Shown: positions 7,585 to 15,485, numbered from the stretch's first letter. The stretch: 36,475 bases of DNA from Sphingopyxis sp. LC363 (GCF_000756385.1 NZ_JNFC01000031.1:1-36475), one strand, 5' to 3'. The notes: generated from the letters alone by a model not told the origin. Program-made: numbers and translations.

Positions 7585-8313
7585 ATGACGATGAGCGAAG
7601 TCGACAAGATCCGGCTTTCGGCCGAATCGGCGATCGAACGGTCGCGCGAGCGCCGCCGGCCGATCGGGACGAAGAGCGTCGCGCTGCGCCGCCAGCATCT
7701 CTACAAAAAGCTCGGCCGGATGCTCATCGCGGGCGGGATTGTGCTGATCGGGGCTGCGGTGTTCGGCGCGCTGATCCAGCCGCTCGGCTTCGTCGGGCTG
7801 CTCGCGCTGTTCGTGCTGCTCGTCGGCGTCGCGGTACTGTTCGGCAAATGGCCGCCCTTTCCCGAGCCGCGTCAGCAGGATTTGCCCAAGGCCGATCTCA
7901 AACAGCTCGCGGGCCGCACTGAAATCTGGCTCGAAGCGCAGCGGCCGATGCTGCCCGCGCCGGCGCGCCAGCTCGTCGACGGCATCGGCGTCCAGCTCGA
8001 CCTGCTCGCGCCGCAGCTCCAGACGCTCGACGCATCGAGCCCGGCGGCGGCGAATATCCGCAAGCTGGTCGGCGAGGATCTGCCCGAACTCGTCGCGGGC
8101 TACCAGCGCATTCCCGCGGGTCTCCGCAAGGAAGCCCACGCCGGCCGTACCCCCGACGAGACGCTCGTCGGCGGCCTCAAGATGCTCGAAGGCGAAATCG
8201 GCAACGCCGCGCGCAGCCTCGCCGCCGGCGAGCTCGACAAGCTCGCGACGCGCGAACGCTATCTCCAGCTCAAATATCAGGGGCTCGAGGGCGAGGACGC
8301 GGCCGCCGGCTAG
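7585..8313 (+). CDS. XpaC-like membrane protein partnered with TelA
   Basis: A 242-residue protein with a basic N-terminus, two adjacent transmembrane helices (about residues 48-69 and 71-91: MLIAGGIVLIGAAVFGALI, FVGLLALFVLLVGVAVLFG) and a soluble helical C-terminal domain (from KADLKQLAGRTEIWLEAQRPMLP onward). Arrangement and position directly behind the TelA-like gene suggest an XpaC-like partner (the family misleadingly named for 5-bromo-4-chloroindolyl phosphate hydrolysis). No hydrolase motif is seen, so enzymatic activity should not be inferred. Two starts are possible, ATG at 7585 or 7591; the first is used. The gene converges on the small membrane protein gene at 8326, leaving only 12 bases between stops. 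The family link is an inference from architecture and context. Confidence 0.75.
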   Translation: MTMSEVDKIRLSAESAIERSRERRRPIGTKSVALRRQHLYKKLGRMLIAGGIVLIGAAVFGALIQPLGFVGLLALFVLLVGVAVLFGKWPPFPEPRQQDLPKADLKQLAGRTEIWLEAQRPMLPAPARQLVDGIGVQLDLLAPQLQTLDASSPAAANIRKLVGEDLPELVAGYQRIPAGLRKEAHAGRTPDETLVGGLKMLEGEIGNAARSLAAGELDKLATRERYLQLKYQGLEGEDAAAG

Positions 8314-8325
8314 CCGCGCGGTGCC

Positions 8326-8649
8326 CTAGGCCTGGCGCCAGCGCTGCGTCCCGAACCACAGCAGCAGGATGAGCAATAAGGGCGGCGCGAGGCCCCAATG
8401 CGCGGCTCCGGCAAGCGGAGCGAGCGACGGCGCCGACGACAAAAGCCACAGCGCCGCGAGCAGCGCGGCCACGGCGAGCGCCTCGAACGCGAAGCTGCGC
8501 CAGAAGCGCCGCCGCGCGTGCGCATAGGCCGCCCGCGCATCGATCGCGCGCTCGACCCCGATCGCAAAGCCGCGGTCGCCCGGCCGCTCGGGCGGCGCCA
8601 GCAGCGCGGCGAGCAGCGTGTCCATCGCCTGATCGGCCGGCTGGGTCAT
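8326..8649 (-). CDS. Small membrane protein coupled to ECF sigma factor (possible anti-sigma)
   Basis: A 107-residue protein with a soluble N-terminal half (MTQPADQAMDTLLAALLAPP, then RGFAIGVERAIDARAAYAHARRRFWRSF) and two predicted membrane helices (about residues 50-69, FEALAVAALLAALWLLSS, and 82-100, WGLAPPLLLILLLWFG). Its ATG overlaps the TGA of the sigma factor gene as ATGA, so the two are translationally coupled. A small membrane protein with a cytosolic N-terminus encoded directly after an ECF sigma factor is the classic position of an anti-sigma factor, but the zinc-binding HX3CX2C motif of ZAS anti-sigmas is absent. I recognise no named family. Function as anti-sigma is inference from context only. 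Confidence 0.7.
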   Translation of the reverse strand: MTQPADQAMDTLLAALLAPPERPGDRGFAIGVERAIDARAAYAHARRRFWRSFAFEALAVAALLAALWLLSSAPSLAPLAGAAHWGLAPPLLLILLLWFGTQRWRQA

Positions 8650-9101
8650 CGGTCCGCTCCTTCGCCCATCATCTTCTGCGCCTTGGCGCGGCCGCGCAAG
8701 GCCAGCGATTTGAGCGTGCCGAGCGGCACCCCCATGATCGCGGCCGCCTCGCCATGCGACCAGCCATGGCCGAAACAGAGCGTAAGCGCGGCGCGTTCCT
8801 GCGGCGACAGCGCGGCGAGCAGGCGGTCGGCATCGATCGCGGCATCGCTCGCGGGCCGCGGATCGGTCGCGCTCGCTGCCTCCTCGCCCGCCGCCAGCCC
8901 CTCGCGCCGGCGCGCGGTGCGCCGCTGGTCGAGAAACAGCCGCCAGCCGATTCCCATGAGCCAGGCCGCGTAACTTCCTTGCCCCCGAAACTCGCCCGCG
9001 CGCTGCCACGCGCGAACGAAGGCTTCCTGCGCCAGATCGTCGGCATCGCACCCGGCGGCGCGGGACAGGAAGGCGCGCAATCGCCCTTCGTGCCGCAGCA
9101 C
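8646..9101 (-). CDS. ECF-type RNA polymerase sigma factor, 5' end unresolved
   Basis: The protein has sigma-70 region 2 (AGCDADDLAQEAFVRAWQRA, then the -10 binding helix SYAAWLMGIGWRLFLDQRR) and region 4 (LSPQERAALTLCFGHGWSHGEAAAIMGVPLGTLKSLALRGRAK, a helix-turn-helix for the -35 element). It directs RNA polymerase to a small regulon. The coordinates use GTG at 9101, the only canonical start in this frame, giving 151 residues. Homologous-looking coding sequence clearly continues upstream in frame (DWALSQRVAGGDRAAFQLLVLRHEG) to about 9171, reaching the upstream gene's stop, so the true start is probably the ATG at 9178-9176 with one G missing from the GGGG run at 9173-9176. An upstream membrane protein gene and a downstream one flank it. 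Family is certain; the start is not. Confidence 0.85.
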   Translation of the reverse strand: MLRHEGRLRAFLSRAAGCDADDLAQEAFVRAWQRAGEFRGQGSYAAWLMGIGWRLFLDQRRTARRREGLAAGEEAASATDPRPASDAAIDADRLLAALSPQERAALTLCFGHGWSHGEAAAIMGVPLGTLKSLALRGRAKAQKMMGEGADR

Positions 9102-9177
9102 GAGGAGCTGAAAAGCGGCGCGATCGCCCCCCGCGACACGCTGGCTGAGAGCCCAATCCTCATCGGCGCGTACCCCA

Positions 9178-9774
9178 TCACGCAGCGGCGCGCTCCTCCG
9201 CAGCCGCCGCGCGCGCGAGGCGGCGGCGGACGAGGAGGGCGATACCGACGAATATGGGAAAGAGCGCGGCGCCCGCCGAAGTGCGGATCAATTGCTCATG
9301 TCCCTGAATCAGCCCGAAACCCGCCATCGCGAGGCCGATCGCGAGCAGCACCAGCGCGTTGCGGTCGTCGCCCGGCGTGTCGGGGCTCTGGCCGCCAAGA
9401 TGCTCATAGGGCTTGTTGAGCTTGTCGATCAGCGGGCTGACCGCATCCGATTTCGCATCGAGCGCGCGGCGGATCGAGCGGTGGAGCATCCACGCGTGGA
9501 GCAATCGCGCGAGCAGGAAAAAGCCGACAACGAACAGCGCGACCATCGTCATATTTTCAAGCCAGCCGAAGAAGCGGTCACTCACCGCGACAAGCTCGGT
9601 GGTCGGTGCGGGCGGGGGCAGGAACGAGGCGACGTCGCGCGGATCGATATAGGCCGCAACGTCGGCGGGACTGATCGACTGCGCGCCCGGGAGGGGCACG
9701 CTGACCGCGGCGGGCGGAACCGCGGCGGGTGCGGCGGGGACGGCGGCTGCCGCAGCGGTTATCAGCTGATCCAA
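9178..9774 (-). CDS. DUF6249-like membrane protein upstream of ECF sigma factor
   Basis: A 198-residue protein: an Ala/Pro-rich N-terminal 60 residues, a membrane helix (about 75-94, MTMVALFVVGFFLLARLLHAW), a basic amphipathic stretch (MLHRSIRRALDAKSDAVSPLIDKLNKP), and two more helices (DRNALVLLAIGLAMAGFGLI; AGAALFPIFVGIALLVRRRL). The helix-basic linker-two-helix plan with the DRNALVLLAIGLAMAGFGL segment resembles DUF6249 proteins, which often neighbour ECF sigma genes; this is recall of a family pattern, not a search result. The start is TTG at 9774, chosen because an AAGGAGAG ribosome-binding site precedes it by eight bases; the nearby ATG at 9791 is out of frame. The stop TGA overlaps the probable sigma-factor start (TGATG). 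It may set or sense the signal for the sigma factor. Confidence 0.7.
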   Translation of the reverse strand: MDQLITAAAAAVPAAPAAVPPAAVSVPLPGAQSISPADVAAYIDPRDVASFLPPPAPTTELVAVSDRFFGWLENMTMVALFVVGFFLLARLLHAWMLHRSIRRALDAKSDAVSPLIDKLNKPYEHLGGQSPDTPGDDRNALVLLAIGLAMAGFGLIQGHEQLIRTSAGAALFPIFVGIALLVRRRLARAAAAEERAAA

Positions 9775-10000
9775 CTTCTCTCTCCTTCATGCCGCTCGGC
9801 ATGGTGAAACCACAGGCGGCGGCCTCCGGCAAGGCGGGGACGATCCGAACCGGGGAGCCAGATCGGCCGCCGCGCGAAGCCGCCGCCCGGACCGGCGCAG
9901 CCGCCGATCATCGACTGGACGGCGCGGCGCGCATAGATGGATGCAGATTCGCGATTTTTTTCGTAGCGCCGGATGGGCGAAACCGCCTTTTGACGGAAGG

Positions 10001-10795
10001 TCAGCCGACCGCGGGAAGCGAGCGGAGCAATTTTTTGGCGTAGACTCGCCCCGCGCCGACGTCGGTGCCGTTTCGCAGGATCACCCGCACGCCCTTTCCG
10101 GCCGAGCGCCGCACGCTTGCGATCGCGCTTCGCCGCAGCAGCGCGCGGCGATGCACGCGGACGAACTCCTCTTCGGGAAGGTCGAGGTCGGCCTGCGCCG
10201 CCCTGATCGACCCGCGCAGCAGATAGGATGCCGACGCCGTGTGCAGCCGGACATAGTCGTCCTCGGCGGTGATCATGTCGATATCGGCGCGCTGGATGCA
10301 GGTCAGCGCACCCGCGGTCCCACGCAGCCACAGCTCGTCGTCGCGCTGCCGTATCCCCTGCTCGTGATATCCCGCGCGCAGATCGTCGATCACCGCGCGC
10401 ATCTGGGCGATTTGTTCGCGCGCATCGGCCGCCGCGAGCCGGTCGCGCGACCGGTCGATCGCTGCACGCAGCCGCGAAATTTCGATCGGCTTGAGGATAT
10501 AATCGATGGCATGCGCTTCGAAGGCGCGAACGGCGAAATGGTCGAACGCTGTCGTGAAAATCACCCCCGGGACGCCATCCTCGGGGAGCCGGCTGAGGAC
10601 GTCGAAACCCGTTCCGTCGCGCATCTTGATGTCGAGCAGTACGGTATCGGGTTTCAGCTCGGCGATCTTCGCGATCGCCTCGCGGCAACCGCTCGCCGAC
10701 CCGACATGCTCCACGTCGGGCAGCTTCGCTAGGATCAACTCGAGCCGCCGGAGCGCGAGCGGCTCATCGTCGACGGTCAGCACCCGCATCGTCAT
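10001..10795 (-). CDS. LytTR-family response regulator
   Basis: A 264-residue two-component response regulator. The receiver domain (residues 3-120) has the acidic pair in TVDDEP, the phospho-accepting Asp55 in TVLLDIKMRDG, the Thr/Ser switch in IFTTAFD and the Lys in DYILKPIE. A helical linker leads to a C-terminal LytTR DNA-binding domain (about 155-262: IDMITAEDDYVRLHT, LPEEEFVRVHRRALLRRSAIASVRR), which binds direct-repeat sites as beta strands rather than a helix-turn-helix. The ATG at 10795 overlaps the TGA of the kinase gene as ATGA, so this start is preferred to the ATG six bases downstream. It is the cognate regulator of the kinase at 10792-11916. Targets cannot be deduced; the TonB receptor gene behind the kinase is a candidate. 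Confidence 0.93.
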   Translation of the reverse strand: MTMRVLTVDDEPLALRRLELILAKLPDVEHVGSASGCREAIAKIAELKPDTVLLDIKMRDGTGFDVLSRLPEDGVPGVIFTTAFDHFAVRAFEAHAIDYILKPIEISRLRAAIDRSRDRLAAADAREQIAQMRAVIDDLRAGYHEQGIRQRDDELWLRGTAGALTCIQRADIDMITAEDDYVRLHTASASYLLRGSIRAAQADLDLPEEEFVRVHRRALLRRSAIASVRRSAGKGVRVILRNGTDVGAGRVYAKKLLRSLPAVG

Positions 10796-11916
10796 TCGGC
10801 ATATCCCAGCGGCAATTTGAGCGTCGCGCGAAAGCGGGATGCGGGCAGCCGCTCGATCGACAATTTCGCGTCCGCGCCAAAGCGATTGGAGAGCCGGTCG
10901 CGGACATTGCGAAGGCCGGTATGCGTGCCGCAAACCCCTGCGCGCCCGGAGGCCGACGAACAGCTGTTTTCGACCACGACCTCCAGCCGGCCCTGTTCTT
11001 GCCGCGCCGAGATCGCAATCCACGCGTCGCCGGCGCCGACCGTTCCGGCGCCATGCTTGACCGCGTTCTCGACCAGCGGCTGCAACAGGAAAGCCGGCAC
11101 CGCCGCGCGCCCGAGCGCCGGCGGCAGGTCGATGCGGACTGCCAGATCGGGATAACGCGTCTGCTCGATTTCAAGATAGGTCGCCTGCAGCGCGACCTCC
11201 TCCGCCAGCGAAATGTCGACGTCGGGATTGGTGGCAAGGTTGACGCGGAAAAAGCCCGCGAGCCGCTCGACCATCGCATTGGCGTCGTCGGCCCGCCCGT
11301 CGAGGATCAGCGCCGATACCGCGTTGAAACTGTTGAACAGGAAATGCGGATTGATCTGGTAATGGAGCGCCTGCAGCTTGGCCGCTTGCGCCATCGTGCG
11401 AAGCTGCGCCGAGCGCCGTTCCTCCGCGCGCGCCTCGAAACCATATTGAACGGCCAGATAGAGCCCGACCCACGCCAGAAAAAACCAGGTCCAGGGAACG
11501 AGGGTGCGGATCACAGCGCTGCCGTCGATCGCGAGTTGGACCGGCTCTCCCTTCGCATAAACCAGGGCGAAATAGGTGCACCAGGCGAAGAATTCGGCCG
11601 CGACGAGCGAAGCGAAAAAGACGATCGGCGCCTTTTGGCGCCAGGCCCGCCGGCTCAGCTTCTGCAATATCATGTGGATGCCGAAGCAAAGCGCGAGGCC
11701 GATCGCCATGAGCATCAACCGCACCGCAGTCGCGCGGAGGAGATGCGGGTGGTGGTCGAGCAGATCGGCGATCCATAGCGCCAGCGTGTGCACGCCCCAG
11801 AAGGCGCCGGTAAGCCACAGGATCGCTTGCCGCCGCTGGCGTTCGAGGCTGCCCGGCCGGCCGGCCGTAGCCACTTCGTAAACGCCGGTGGATGGAAAGG
11901 CCGCGACCTGGTTCAT
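10792..11916 (-). CDS. LytS/YehU-type sensor histidine kinase
   Basis: A 374-residue membrane histidine kinase. Four transmembrane helices lie near residues 31-53, 62-84, 96-119 and 138-158. A short linker leads to the HisKA_7TM-independent His_kinase domain (PF06580) with LQALHYQINPHFLFNSFNAVSALI, where the phospho-accepting His191 lies in PHFLFN, and then an HATPase domain with the N-box VPAFLLQPLVENAVKHG and G-box GTHTGLRNVRDRLSNRFG. The input domain is the four-helix membrane module itself, with only short loops outside; the signal is therefore probably in or near the membrane. It forms a pair with the LytTR regulator by an ATGA overlap. A hairpin-rich 185-base spacer separates it from the upstream TonB-dependent receptor gene on the same strand. 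Identification is secure. Confidence 0.93.
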   Translation of the reverse strand: MNQVAAFPSTGVYEVATAGRPGSLERQRRQAILWLTGAFWGVHTLALWIADLLDHHPHLLRATAVRLMLMAIGLALCFGIHMILQKLSRRAWRQKAPIVFFASLVAAEFFAWCTYFALVYAKGEPVQLAIDGSAVIRTLVPWTWFFLAWVGLYLAVQYGFEARAEERRSAQLRTMAQAAKLQALHYQINPHFLFNSFNAVSALILDGRADDANAMVERLAGFFRVNLATNPDVDISLAEEVALQATYLEIEQTRYPDLAVRIDLPPALGRAAVPAFLLQPLVENAVKHGAGTVGAGDAWIAISARQEQGRLEVVVENSCSSASGRAGVCGTHTGLRNVRDRLSNRFGADAKLSIERLPASRFRATLKLPLGYAE

Positions 11917-11979
11917 CGCGCGGTTATCGCAGGAAGGCGGGAAGCTGTCGACCGACGTTCGGCCGCAGATATCGTGCGT

Positions 11980-12095
11980 TCACCCGCGCCGGAAGAGGCG
12001 CGGGTGAGAGCGTAGGTGATGCGCGGACGAAGGCACCACCCTTCGTCCGCACACCGGGCCGGCACCGAGGGGGACTGGTCCCCGCGCCGGAAGCG
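11980..12095 (-). terminator. Cluster of strong hairpins behind the TonB receptor gene
   Basis: Read in the direction of the receptor transcript, the spacer holds a palindromic stretch around 12060-12095 (CCGGC...GGGGAC/GTCCCC...GCCGG), a perfect 11-bp hairpin with a 6-base loop (12023-12050, stem GCGGACGAAGG) and a second perfect 11-bp hairpin with a 6-base loop (11980-12007, stem TCACCCGCGCC). None is followed by a T-run, so a classical intrinsic terminator is not shown; they may terminate, protect the receptor mRNA or attenuate entry into the kinase gene. Confidence 0.6.
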
Positions 12096-12101
12096 CGACC
12101 C

Positions 12102-14963
12102 TTAAAAGCGCATGCTCGCGGTCAGGCTGTAACGCCGTCCCAGCACGTCGTAGGTGGTCGGATAGGTGTTCCCCGAGTTGAGCGCCGTGGTGCCGACATA
12201 GTTGCTGACGAGCGGCGGGTCCTTGTCAAGCAGGTTCTGGACCGCCAGCGTGAGCGTGAAGATGTCGGCGACCTTGGCGCGATAGGTCAGGTCGAAATAG
12301 CTATAGCTCGGGATATGCAGATAATCGGGTTCGATCCCGTCGGCGTCCAGAATTCGCTCATAATCGGAACCGTCGAGCCAGCGCCACAGCAGCGAGATGT
12401 CCCCGAAATCGTCGATCTGCGCCGTCGCACGCATGTTGAAGCTGTATTTGGGGGTGATTTCGCCGGCGAAGAAACCGCAGTTCGAACTATATTGGCCGAC
12501 GCACTCGCGGTTGATGCTGGTCGGCGAGGCCTTGAACTTCGACTGCTCGGTCCAGTTGCCCGAAAGGTCGAAGTTGAGCCGCCCGAAACCGGTGGGCAAG
12601 CCATAGTTGATCCGCAGATCGACGCCCGATGTCGTTATCGTGCCCTGATTGGTGAGCAGCGCGATCTGCCCCGGCGTATCCCCCCCGCCATTCAGCGACC
12701 CGTTGAGCGGGTTGCGGCGGATCAGCGCGCACGCCTCCGCATCGCCCTCGTCGAAACAGGGGCCGAAGACGTCGTTGGGCGTCGGCAGCGTGATCGCGTC
12801 GGTGATCTTGATATGATAATAATCCGCGGTGATCGCGAGCCCGGGCACCTGCGGCGGCGTCACGACCAGTCCCAGCGTATAGGAATCGGCGGTCTCGACG
12901 TCGAGGTCCGGATTGCCGCCCGCCGTCTGGTTGATCTGGCCCGACGAAGGTGCCGGAATATTCCCGATCGAACCCGCGGGCGCGCCCTGCGCGATGCAGA
13001 TCGCGGTGAGCGCGGCGTTGCCGACCGGGTTGGAGCCCTGGCACGGATCCTCGGCAAGGTTCGCGAGGCCCGTGGTGATCGGCGTGAAGAGCTCCGAAAT
13101 ATTCGGCGAGCGCACCGAATGCTGATAGATGCCGCGGATCTTGTACCCGCGGAACGGCTCCCAGGTGCCGCCGGCCTTCCACGTCGTGCTCGTGCCCGTG
13201 TTCGAATAGTCCGACAGGCGGATGCCCGCTTCGGCGGTCAGGCTGTAGATGCCGGGTACATCCTCGACGATCGGCACGATCAGCTCGCCGAAGACTTCCT
13301 TGACGTCATAGGTGCCCGCAAAGGACGGCGACGGCGCCCCGGTGCCCAGCACTTCGTCCTGCGTCCCGAAGGCGACGTCGGACACCTGCTCGGCGCCATA
13401 TTTGCGATATTCGGCGCCCAGCGCGAAGCCGATCGGCGTTTCCCCGGCCAGGAAATTGCCCAGCTCGCCCGAAATGCTGCCGCTGACGACCGACAGGCGC
13501 GTGCTCACCGTCGATCCGGCCGGCTGGTTGAAAAAGGCGATCGCCTCGTCCGTGATGTCGGTGCCATCGCCGAAAAGGTTGATCGGCACGCACCCGTTCG
13601 ACGGATCGGCACATTCGGTCGTGCTGTTGGCGCGCAGCGCCTGCTGCACGCGCGATTTCAGTCCCCAGTTGATATTGCTGTTCTTGCGGTCCGATTCGCC
13701 ATGCAGACCATAGACGTCGAAATCGATCGCATCGGTGATCGACCCGCGGACGCCGGCCCAGACCTGAAACTGATTGGTCGTCAGGTTGCGGATGCGCGGC
13801 CCGGCCTCGATGAAGCGGCGGTTGATGACCGTCGCGACCTCGCGGTACGCGGGATCGTTCGGACTGGTCGCGGCGCCCGCGGCGGCGCAGTCGGCGGCCG
13901 AGATCGCGTTCGACGCACAAACCTCCGAGCGCACGGCATCGGGCAGGAACGGGTTGTTGAGCGGCAGCTGCCATGTGTCGCCGAACATCCCCGACGAGGC
14001 GAGGCTGAGCTGCACCTTCGACCGGGTGAACATGCCCTTGGCATAGACTTCGATGCCGTCGGCGACTTCATATTGGGCGGCCCCGAACAGATTATAGCGC
14101 TCGAGCGGGGTCTGGAAATAATTGGCGGGCGCGAAATTATAGGCGTCGCGCGACCCGACATAGTCGCGCAGCGCACCATCGGCGGGGTTGTAGATGCGGT
14201 TGTTGATGCGCGTCGGGGTCGTCGTTCCCGAACCGACGAGGCTGCCGTCGAGGAAATAGGTGTCGCGCGAAACGGCGCGGCCGCCCTGCAGCACCGGCTC
14301 GACCTTCTGATAGCCGACATTCAGCACCGCATTGCCGCGGCCGTCGTCGAAATTGGCGCCAACCGTCACGTCGAAGCGATAGCGCGCGCCGTCGCCGCGC
14401 TCGGTGATGCCGACCGTGCTGGCGAGCTCGACGCCGGCGAAGTCGCGCTTGGTGATGAAGTTTGCGACCCCGGCGATCGCGTCGGCGCCATAGACCGACG
14501 AAGCGCCGCCGGTCACGATCTCGGCGCGCTCGATCAGCGCGACGGGAATGATGTTGAGGTCGGTCTCGCTGAGCAGCGACGACGGTACGAGCCGCGTCCC
14601 GTCGAGCAGCACGAGATTGCGGTTGGTGCCGACGCCGCGCAGGTTGAGCGAAGCGAAGCCCGCGCCGCCGTTGTTGACCGCGCTGTTGGCGCCCGGCGAC
14701 ACGCCGGGCAGATCGCCGATCAGCTCCTCGGCATTGGTCGCCTGGCGCAGCCCGATTTCGGTCGAGCCCACCACCTGGACGGGGCTCGATTGCTCGAGAT
14801 TGGGGTTCTGGATGCGCGATCCGGTGACGACGATCGGCGCCGAATCCTCGATCGCCGTCTCGCCCCCCGTCGCGTCCTGCGCATAGGCCGGCGTAATGCA
14901 GGCGACGCTCCCGAGCAATGTCGTCGAAAGCAGATAGTGACGCGGTCGAAATTTGCCCAACAT
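12102..14963 (-). CDS. TonB-dependent outer-membrane receptor
   Basis: A 953-residue outer-membrane receptor that takes up a ligand (siderophore, sugar, peptide or other) using TonB energy. Features in order: signal peptide ending TPAYAQ (about residue 28), a TonB box-like IVVTGSRIQNPNL near residues 44-56, the plug domain (ATNAEELIGDLPGVSPG; NLRGVGTNRNLVLLDGTRLVP; ASSVYGADAIAGVANFITK) and a C-terminal 22-strand barrel ending in the terminal aromatic motif SLTASMRF. The many PNDP/CADP-type loops and cysteine pairs (CASNAISAADC, CADPSNGC, CQGSNPVGNAALTAIC, CFDEGDAEAC) are typical of sphingomonad receptors for carbohydrates or peptides, but the ligand cannot be read from sequence. The ATG at 14963 has a GGGAG site eight bases upstream. 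A membrane-protein gene ends 27 bases upstream; the LytS/LytTR pair follows. Confidence 0.95.
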   Translation of the reverse strand: MLGKFRPRHYLLSTTLLGSVACITPAYAQDATGGETAIEDSAPIVVTGSRIQNPNLEQSSPVQVVGSTEIGLRQATNAEELIGDLPGVSPGANSAVNNGGAGFASLNLRGVGTNRNLVLLDGTRLVPSSLLSETDLNIIPVALIERAEIVTGGASSVYGADAIAGVANFITKRDFAGVELASTVGITERGDGARYRFDVTVGANFDDGRGNAVLNVGYQKVEPVLQGGRAVSRDTYFLDGSLVGSGTTTPTRINNRIYNPADGALRDYVGSRDAYNFAPANYFQTPLERYNLFGAAQYEVADGIEVYAKGMFTRSKVQLSLASSGMFGDTWQLPLNNPFLPDAVRSEVCASNAISAADCAAAGAATSPNDPAYREVATVINRRFIEAGPRIRNLTTNQFQVWAGVRGSITDAIDFDVYGLHGESDRKNSNINWGLKSRVQQALRANSTTECADPSNGCVPINLFGDGTDITDEAIAFFNQPAGSTVSTRLSVVSGSISGELGNFLAGETPIGFALGAEYRKYGAEQVSDVAFGTQDEVLGTGAPSPSFAGTYDVKEVFGELIVPIVEDVPGIYSLTAEAGIRLSDYSNTGTSTTWKAGGTWEPFRGYKIRGIYQHSVRSPNISELFTPITTGLANLAEDPCQGSNPVGNAALTAICIAQGAPAGSIGNIPAPSSGQINQTAGGNPDLDVETADSYTLGLVVTPPQVPGLAITADYYHIKITDAITLPTPNDVFGPCFDEGDAEACALIRRNPLNGSLNGGGDTPGQIALLTNQGTITTSGVDLRINYGLPTGFGRLNFDLSGNWTEQSKFKASPTSINRECVGQYSSNCGFFAGEITPKYSFNMRATAQIDDFGDISLLWRWLDGSDYERILDADGIEPDYLHIPSYSYFDLTYRAKVADIFTLTLAVQNLLDKDPPLVSNYVGTTALNSGNTYPTTYDVLGRRYSLTASMRF

Positions 14964-14990
14964 ATTGATACTCCCTGTTATTATCGGTTA

Positions 14991-15485
14991 TTATGAAACG
15001 ACCCGCACCCAACGATGCGCTGCCAGCGCGATCGGCAGGCCGAAGAGGAACATGTGCGATGCGAGGTCCGCAAAGCTGAGCGACATCCCGCCAGCCGGAA
15101 CGGCGAAGTTCGAGAGCGGGAGCACGATGCGGTTCATCACGAAATAGACGGCGACGCCGTAGAGCGGACCGGCGAGCCAGGGCGATTGGCGCCCCAACGG
15201 CGCGATCCGCGCGGCGATGAGGACGAATGCCGCGGCAAACAGGAACGAGAGCAGGAAATGGCTCACCAATCCCAAGGGCACCGGCGCAAAGCCGCTCCGG
15301 GCCGCGGGGCCCAGCAGCCCCGACGCGATGCTCCGCAATATATCGGCCGGGCCGACGCCCCTCAGCGCCCAGGCGGTGAAGGCGAAACCCAGATCGAGAA
15401 CGCCGCCCACCAGACCGCCGATCAGGATCGCCTTCACAGGCGCCGTCGGGCCGGTTTCCGCGACAACATGCGTAGCCTCGATCAT
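14991..15485 (-). CDS. Integral membrane protein of unknown function
   Basis: A 164-residue protein with about four membrane helices: residues 18-38 (VKAILIGGLVGGVLDLGFAF), 68-92 (PLGLVSHFLLSFLFAAAFVLIA), 104-125 (PWLAGPLYGVAVYFVMNRIVLP) and 138-158 (LSFADLASHMFLFGLPIALA). Conserved-looking polar residues within helices (Asp in GGVLDLGF, His in LVSHFL and ASHMFLFG) are a feature of small membrane proteins that bind metals or haem, but I do not recognise the family. The start at 15485 is favoured over the ATG 21 bases upstream because of the GGGGACGAAG site. It lies 27 bases upstream of the TonB receptor gene on the same strand and is probably co-transcribed. Function unknown. Confidence 0.72.
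   Translation of the reverse strand: MIEATHVVAETGPTAPVKAILIGGLVGGVLDLGFAFTAWALRGVGPADILRSIASGLLGPAARSGFAPVPLGLVSHFLLSFLFAAAFVLIAARIAPLGRQSPWLAGPLYGVAVYFVMNRIVLPLSNFAVPAGGMSLSFADLASHMFLFGLPIALAAHRWVRVVS

Noticed and set aside
9775..10000. A spacer with small palindromes (ATGCC-GCTC-GGCAT) and a T7 run near 9953-9961.
   Set aside because: The T-run is on the plus strand, where no gene ends nearby, and the hairpins are too small to call a terminator.
11892..14996. A 1034-residue open frame on the plus strand opposite the TonB-dependent receptor.
   Set aside because: The minus strand encodes a complete receptor with signal peptide, plug and barrel end. The opposite frame is Arg/Asp-rich without a family motif, as expected for shadows in high-GC DNA.
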